A stretch of 64,000 nucleotides of DNA from Bacillota bacterium (GTDB lineage Bacteria; Bacillota; Clostridia; Acetivibrionales; DSM-1351): positions 28,900 through 92,899 of the forward strand of contig JAEZKZ010000088.1 in NCBI GenBank assembly GCA_023415305.1. Direction: 5' to 3'. Positions 61,568 through 64,000 of this stretch are shown in pieces. The position numbers were made by a program, and so were the translations under genes. Position 1 is the first letter of the stretch; the number at the start of each line of letters is the position of its first letter. The notes below the pieces were generated by a model. The model saw only the letters and a list, made by a program, of their open reading frames with translations, was not told where the DNA came from and did no database searches.

Positions 61568-61734
61568 TAAAGGATTACCGGCGTCCTGCTAATTCTTTAC
61601 ATGTCGCTTTTGCTGGTGCCGGTAGAGGTACTGCTGTTGACGTTGCCGACCAAGCTGTATATCGGAAGCACGCAGGTGACACTACCAAGTGACGTCGGTA
61701 CGCCTAATTCTAATGGAACGTGCGAGAGGACTTA
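61564..61734 (+). pseudogene. Frameshifted remnant of a second small membrane protein
   Basis: GTG 61564 overlaps the previous stop (GTGA) and opens VIKDYR, but the hydrophobic continuation lies in the next frame: GVLLILYMSLLLVPVEVLLL, then TLPTKLYIGSTQVTLPSDVG and a stop about 61734. A single-base indel near 61577 would join them into one protein of about 55 residues with one membrane helix. It was likely the second gene of the small operon. Confidence 0.5.
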
Positions 61735-61767
61735 AATTTCAATTTTGACAGTTACAGGGGGGATAGT

Positions 61768-62493
61768 ATGAATAATAAGAGGATCTATATACTACATTAT
61801 GCTTTTCAAAAACCAGTTACTGCGTTTTTAAGGGAGGACTTCGATGGAAGTCTCCATGTAAAATTTGATGAAAGGGTTATCCTTTTAAAATTCAAACTTG
61901 GAGACCCTGTGGTAGTTTATATTCCTTCGGATGATAGTACGTACACCATTAAATCAGGAGATATTGACTATATTATCAATGAGGAGGAAGTAGTTTCTAT
62001 AAAGCTTGACGAGCCGGTAAACATTCATATACAAAGCAAGAGGAATTTCAAAAGGTATCCTGCATCTCAGTTTTGTGGTGTAAAAGAGATATATACCAAA
62101 AAGAAGGGAACTGCCATACTAAAAAATATAAGTAGTCACGGATTATTTCTGGTCACAAAAGACGATTTTAAAGTTAATGATGTTATCGAGGCAAGTGTTT
62201 ACTTTGGTACTACCATATACTTTATTGAAGGAATGATTGTAAGGGAAATTGAAGGAAAAGAATACCGAGGATACGGTATATTGGTTAAAAATACTGATCT
62301 TTTTTCTTTAAAAAACATTAGAAAATATATGGTAGTATATCAAAATGAATTTATTAAAAGCATAGATATCAATTTGGTTAATCGGGCAAGAGATATGGAT
62401 TTGATTTTTGATTCCTTTGAAGAATCCAATGCCAGTGAGAGACTAAACGATGCAACGTTAAAGTTTAACGAGGTACTGAGAAAATACAGATAA
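61768..62493 (+). CDS. PilZ-domain c-di-GMP-binding protein
   Basis: A 241-residue protein. The first 100 residues are a beta-rich YcgR-like N-terminal domain. A PilZ domain covers about 105-210, with the RxxxR motif KRNFKRYP (about 107) and NISSHGLF (about 137), which bind c-di-GMP. The effector target is unknown; motility, secretion or wall synthesis are typical. ATG 61768 follows GGGGGGAT. A GGDEF protein follows. Confidence 0.88.
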   Translation: MNNKRIYILHYAFQKPVTAFLREDFDGSLHVKFDERVILLKFKLGDPVVVYIPSDDSTYTIKSGDIDYIINEEEVVSIKLDEPVNIHIQSKRNFKRYPASQFCGVKEIYTKKKGTAILKNISSHGLFLVTKDDFKVNDVIEASVYFGTTIYFIEGMIVREIEGKEYRGYGILVKNTDLFSLKNIRKYMVVYQNEFIKSIDINLVNRARDMDLIFDSFEESNASERLNDATLKFNEVLRKYR

Positions 62494-62709
62494 ATTGACA
62501 TCTATATTCCATATATGACTGTTCTACAAAGCGTGAAAATCATAGAGATGCTTTAATGAAAATTAAAATCGCCTCTTTTTAGTATATTTATGGAAATAAT
62601 TTGTTGAAATTTTACCTCAACTAATTTAATATAATAATAAATTAGCTGCTGATAAAATAAACTCACTATAAAAATGACTGCTTTCCAGATAAATATTTAG
62701 AAAGAGCTG

Positions 62710-63840
62710 ATGAGTATGACTGAATTAATTACAAATTACATAGCTATGGATACGATATGTGCTGCTGCACTAATTGTTTTGGCATACGCGTCCTGTAATA
62801 ATGTTTTATTTACTGCTAAAGTGAAAAAACAATTTATCCTTGCTGCTCTGTTTGCAATAACGGTGATCGCAGCAGAACTGGGCAGTGTGGTTTTTGAAAA
62901 TATTTGGACTACAAACAGATTTTCCGCTCTTATCGCCAATACCATTGGATTTTCTTTTTCTCCCATTATTGCCATTGTTTTATCTGAAGCCTTTTTAATA
63001 GAGAAAGGGAAAGTCAGATCATTTCTGACAATCCCGGTGTGGCTAAACTTTGTATTAGTTATTAGTTCACCTTGGACCGGTTTGATTTTTAAAGTAAACG
63101 CTGATATAAGTTACATACGCGGCCCTCTGTTTGGCGTATATGTGGGTGCATATTTGTGTTCATGTGCAATACTGATCATGGTGTCAGTTAAAGCCATGAA
63201 GTACTATCAATGTAATTCAAACAGTACATTGATCATGTTACTCGTTTTTACCATAACAGGAACAACTGTGCAGTTGATATTGCCCTATGTGCATGTTTCC
63301 TGGCTGTGCGTTACCTTGAGTCTGATACTGTTTTATGCTTATTTTTGCACGATTTCGGAAACCCAGGATACTTTATCAGGATTGTTAAACCGTAACGTAT
63401 ATGACCAGTATACCAGTCGCCTGGATCATGACATCAGCGGTACAGTTATCGTTTTTGATCTGGATAGTTTTAAGCAAATCAATGACTTATTCGGTCACCA
63501 GTGGGGCGATTTCTGCCTTCAAACGACAGGAAAGCTGATCAAAGACTGCTTTTATGAAATTGGTTTATGCTACCGTATCGGTGGAGACGAATTTTGCGTG
63601 ATCTGTGAAACCATAGATGAACAGCAAACAAGAGACTCACTCAGACATTTTCACCAAAAGATTGCTGAGGTTAGGAAAAACAAAAATTTGAAGGGTGAAT
63701 TACCAATGGTTTCTACAGGGTATGCCGTTTTTACTGGTTTAGCTGGAGAATTCGACGTGGCGATGAAAAAAGCGGATGCGCAAATGTATGGTTTTAAAAA
63801 TAAACATAAGCGGACTTCGTACATATTGCAGAAACAGTGA
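62710..63840 (+). CDS. Membrane-bound GGDEF diguanylate cyclase
   Basis: A 376-residue protein with about seven membrane helices in the first 215 residues and a C-terminal GGDEF domain (about 220-375): DTLSGLLNRNVYD, VFDLDSFKQINDLFGHQWGD, the active-site RIGGDEFCVICE (about 295), and ADAQMYGFKNKHK at the end. It makes c-di-GMP from GTP. No inhibitory RxxD site was noticed. Either ATG 62710 or 62716 may start it; the ribosome site is weak. The 216-nt gap before it shows no gene. Its neighbour PilZ protein is a plausible receptor. Confidence 0.92.
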   Translation: MSMTELITNYIAMDTICAAALIVLAYASCNNVLFTAKVKKQFILAALFAITVIAAELGSVVFENIWTTNRFSALIANTIGFSFSPIIAIVLSEAFLIEKGKVRSFLTIPVWLNFVLVISSPWTGLIFKVNADISYIRGPLFGVYVGAYLCSCAILIMVSVKAMKYYQCNSNSTLIMLLVFTITGTTVQLILPYVHVSWLCVTLSLILFYAYFCTISETQDTLSGLLNRNVYDQYTSRLDHDISGTVIVFDLDSFKQINDLFGHQWGDFCLQTTGKLIKDCFYEIGLCYRIGGDEFCVICETIDEQQTRDSLRHFHQKIAEVRKNKNLKGELPMVSTGYAVFTGLAGEFDVAMKKADAQMYGFKNKHKRTSYILQKQ

Positions 63841-64000
63841 CATGGAGTTATTGAATTAAAAAGAGGCTCAATCAGGGACTGTAAATAATTTTGTGTATGG
63901 AATTACTTTTTGACTCTTTTGGGTTAAGTATTCCTAAGTACTAACTTGTAAAATTAAATATTATATTTAAATTATTGCCAGATTCTTGGAATTTTATGCA
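63841..64000. other. Right-edge non-coding sequence, possible insertion sequence end
   Basis: The last 160 nt hold no open gene. AGGGACTGTAAATAATTTTG at 63877-63896, followed by TGTATGG, resembles the terminal repeats of IS256-like elements in Clostridia. No transposase is visible in the window, so this is only a hint. Confidence 0.2.

Overview
The window reads as chromosome of a low-G+C, endospore-forming anaerobic Firmicute. The dipicolinate synthase pair, TepA and YlzJ, a GerA-type germination operon, a Gram-positive LexA with CGAAC-type boxes, a tyrosine T-box leader and the B. subtilis-like gene orders rpsO-pnp-M16 peptidase-spoVFAB-tepA-ylzJ and miaB-ymcA-mutS-mutL-miaA-hfq all point to Clostridia. 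My guess is the cellulolytic Ruminiclostridium/Hungateiclostridium side, but that is inference. No rRNA, tRNA, CRISPR array, prophage or complete insertion sequence was seen.

Layout. 1-8.1 kb: the start of a MoxR ATPase (minus strand, cut by the left edge), rpsO, pnp with a long imperfect-hairpin leader, an M16 peptidase, a decayed CPBP protease, spoVFA-spoVFB, then tepA-ylzJ. 8.1-12.3 kb: accessory genes, namely a secreted unknown, an AroQ chorismate mutase-like/hotdog thioesterase fusion, and a damaged secreted-protein locus. 12.4-20.8 kb: housekeeping block miaB, ymcA-like, mutS, mutL, miaA, hfq. 20.9-23.1 kb: alpha/beta hydrolase, then lexA divergent from a yneA-like gene, with three LexA boxes between them. 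23.1-31.1 kb: a hyf-like six-gene operon for a membrane-bound, complex-I-related enzyme whose large subunit lacks all four Ni-Fe cysteines and whose small subunit is fused to a ferredoxin domain. It therefore looks like an Ehr-type (hydrogenase-related) complex rather than a hydrogenase. 31.2-33.9 kb: a Cys-rich mini-protein, a NifS-type desulfurase and ThiI, a likely tRNA thiolation and sulfur-transfer group.

34-46.8 kb: an accessory stretch rich in exported proteins (Big_4/kelch protein, Zn ribbon-TerB-AAA protein, WG-repeat lipoprotein, cyclase-like protein, SH3-NlpC/P60 hydrolase), followed by greA, a PHP phosphoesterase, a truncated uvrA-like gene, a beta-lactamase-family protein and a rhomboid. 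Three of these genes share an identical-geometry promoter-like motif, GGAAGG-N15-GTCGAA, suggesting a small alternative-sigma regulon. 46.8-54.7 kb: T-box-controlled tyrS carrying a 5 x 12-bp tandem array inside its leader, a VanW protein, a DUF2225 protein, an AIR-synthase-like protein, glyA and proC. 54.7-58.9 kb: a ger operon (A, C, small membrane protein, B). 59-61.7 kb: a visibly more G+C-rich island with a GHKL kinase, a LytTR regulator, a LytTR-type direct repeat and a small membrane protein. 61.7-64 kb: a PilZ protein and a GGDEF cyclase.

A recurring property is short tandem repeats in intergenic or 3' gene positions (18, 6, about 22, 16-17 and 12 bp units), plus several gene relics. 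The strongest leads are the cysteine-less Hyf/Ehr operon, the shared promoter motif, the T-box carrying a microsatellite, the AroQ-hotdog fusion and the pnp leader hairpin.
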